Positions 17,638 through 18,897 of a stretch of 18,897 nt of DNA are shown here, one piece after another. The position numbers and the translations under genes are program-made. Location of the stretch: NCBI GenBank assembly GCA_016758965.1, contig JAEPRB010000471.1:1-18897 (forward strand). Reading direction: 5' to 3'. This DNA comes from Circinella minor (lineage: Eukaryota; Mucoromycota; Mucoromycetes; Mucorales; Lichtheimiaceae). Numbering within the stretch: the stretch's first letter is position 1; each line of letters begins with the position of its first letter. A model generated the notes under the pieces. It saw nothing but the letters and a program-made list of their open reading frames with translations. It had not been told where the DNA came from and did not search any database.

Positions 17638-18621
17638 TATTATCAATGTGCCGAAATAAAAGCTTAACTTTAGAAAAGAAATTTTCTATAGGGTTACAAA
17701 ATGGACTGTACCTTGGTAATAGCACTAATTTGTAACCACGTTCAGATACTCTATTTGCAATGTAGTGTGCAGTATGAATTGGTGCATTGTCACATATAAT
17801 GTTTCAGCCTTTATGTTTAAGATTCCAGCCATCAAGTTTATCTATGACAAGATTTAAAAATACATAAAAATCTCGGGATTTTGTTCCTCCTCCTTGGCCA
17901 ACTTTGTTAATCTTGAGACAAACTTCAACTATACCAGTATATGCTATTGCTGCTAGCATTGATCTGGAATAGGTATACATCTGTGGGACTTGAACGTGAG
18001 CTACTTCTCTAGCTAAGGACCATGCATAGTTACGTCTCATATTTGCCATAACTGATGCTTCGTCGACAAATACACAATTATGCTGATAATCCAAAATTTT
18101 TGTTTTGATATAGTTTTTGACAAACTGTACTCGAAAGTTTTTGGTATCGTCGTCAGTTCGACGCTCTGGATATGGATGTGCACGCTTGATTGTCATTCGA
18201 CATTTATATACGAGATATCGATATATTGTTGATGCTGCTAATCGTATTCCGAATTTTTGAAAGTATGCGCACTGGAGTTGATCCAAAGTAATAGTGTTAT
18301 TATCTGTCACACTTTGCAAAAGAAATCTGCTACCATTTTCTCTTATTTTTGATGGTATAACTCGTTTATGCTTGATTGGATTTGCTTTTCCTTTTCTCGT
18401 TTGGGCTCGTTTTTTATGCTTGTAAATAGTACCTCTTGGTATATTCATTAATGCAGAAATTTTTCTGTAAGATCTGCCAGCAGCTTTAAGAACCAATGCC
18501 TGTTTCATGATGTCTGGTAAATGATAAGTATATTTACCACGACGATTTTTTGGCAAAGGTTTATTAACTTTGTTCTTCTGTGGTTGGACCGAAACTGTTT
18601 CTGTTGCAGCAGCTCCTGCTA

Positions 18622-18760
18622 GGGTTATTCATCTCATCCGCTATCCGCTCATCCGATCCGCATCCGCAAGAGCGGATACGGATAGGCATTTGCGGATGCG
18701 GATGCAGATGCAGATAGGTATGGTATCCGATCCGACTATCCATTCTATCCGCAAGTGTTC
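18622..18760. repeat. Second ATCCGC/GGATGC hexamer element
   Basis: It runs from GGGTTATTCATC to GCAAGTGTTC and contains repeated ATCCGC/ATCCGATCC words, then GCATTTGCGGATGCGG and its continuation GCAGATGCAGATAG. The latter is shared with 226-368. It lies directly upstream of the truncated transposase N-terminus and probably removed its start. Confidence 0.6.
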
Positions 18761-18770
18761 AGGTGTTTGG

Positions 18771-18808
18771 TTTTTTTTTTTTTTTTTTTTTTTTTTTCAA
18801 AAAAAAAA
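18771..18808. repeat. T27-C-A10 homopolymer tract
   Basis: Twenty-seven T residues, one C, then ten A. This can fold back or mark an insertion junction, and it is prone to assembly length error. The remaining bases to 18897 show no recognisable feature. Confidence 0.8.
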
Positions 18809-18897
18809 GTTGTTTCAAAAGATATCAAAATACAGCATTGAAAGAGCGAGTAATAATTTTAGTTCATTGAAGGAATAGTAAGTTATAAGTATTGGAT

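Larger units (their letters stand above)
15604..18556 (-). pseudogene. IS630-type transposase gene split by a nested transposon
   Basis: Read on the minus strand from about 18556: a basic helix-turn-helix part (YRKISALMNIPRGTIYKHKKR), then FVDEASVMANMRRNYAWS with the first Asp. A TGA at 17804-17806 interrupts KHKG and NIICDNAPIH, where related proteins have Trp. The second Asp and PFCNPIENFFSKVK with the Glu follow at 34-residue spacing. At TA 17638-17639 the gene is interrupted by the 15767-17637 element. It resumes at 15764 with TNFIEQTSE and ends REHDL at the stop 15604-15606. The pieces join in the same frame if one TA is counted once. No ATG starts the frame: 18556 is TTG, and coding-like sequence continues upstream (TETVSVQPQKNK) until it is broken near the hexamer repeat at 18622. 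Three lesions therefore inactivate it: a lost start, one stop and the insertion. Confidence 0.85.

Noticed and set aside
18570..18878. Plus-strand open frame of 102 residues
   Set aside because: It reads through the hexamer repeat and the poly-T tract, and its first part is antisense to the transposase N-terminus.
1..18897. tRNA, rRNA or host genes
   Set aside because: No tRNA-like arms, ribosomal motifs or recognisable cellular protein domains were found on either strand by eye. A covariance-model scan was not possible here.

Overview
This window looks like a transposon-rich, AT-rich stretch of a fungal genome, most likely an early-diverging fungus of the Mucoromycota. That placement is an inference from three things: short GT-AG introns (59 to 147 bp), several IS630/Tc1-type DD34E transposases flanked by TA, and a Plavaka-type CACTA element. 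I see no convincing host housekeeping gene, no tRNA or rRNA, and nothing bacterial.

Layout, left to right. 226-368: a small inverted element built of ATCCGC/GGATGC hexamers; a relative sits at 18622-18760. 448-2014: a decayed IS630-type transposase on the minus strand, tail-to-tail with a fragment of a second copy. 2134-2471: a TA-flanked MITE. 2474-3287: non-coding, with one GC-richer promoter-like island. 3288-5599: an IS630-type element with 181-bp inverted ends and an uninterrupted 428-residue transposase. 5848-12168: a foldback structure (arms 5848-6094 and 11913-12168) whose loop carries a 5.56-kb Plavaka/CACTA element (6221-11776). That element has a six-exon transposase whose reading frame closes perfectly and a divergent gene for a coiled-coil protein. 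12833-13257: a degenerate 22-bp tandem array that starts like an IS630-type terminus. 13757-15142: a transposase-derived gene with an altered catalytic triad. 15604-18556: a transposase gene split by a complete 1.87-kb TA-flanked element (15767-17637), which carries its own transposase gene with one frameshift.

How the parts work together. The IS630-type proteins would each recognise their own inverted ends and move between TA dinucleotides. The MITE shares its ends with the 3288-5599 element and could be moved by it. The Plavaka transposase and its divergent partner form a self-contained two-gene unit and are the best candidate for a currently competent element here.

The most unusual signal is structural. 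The ends of sequence-unrelated IS630-type elements are built of tandem units of 22-23 bp, about two helical turns. The same period defines the orphan array at 12833-13257.
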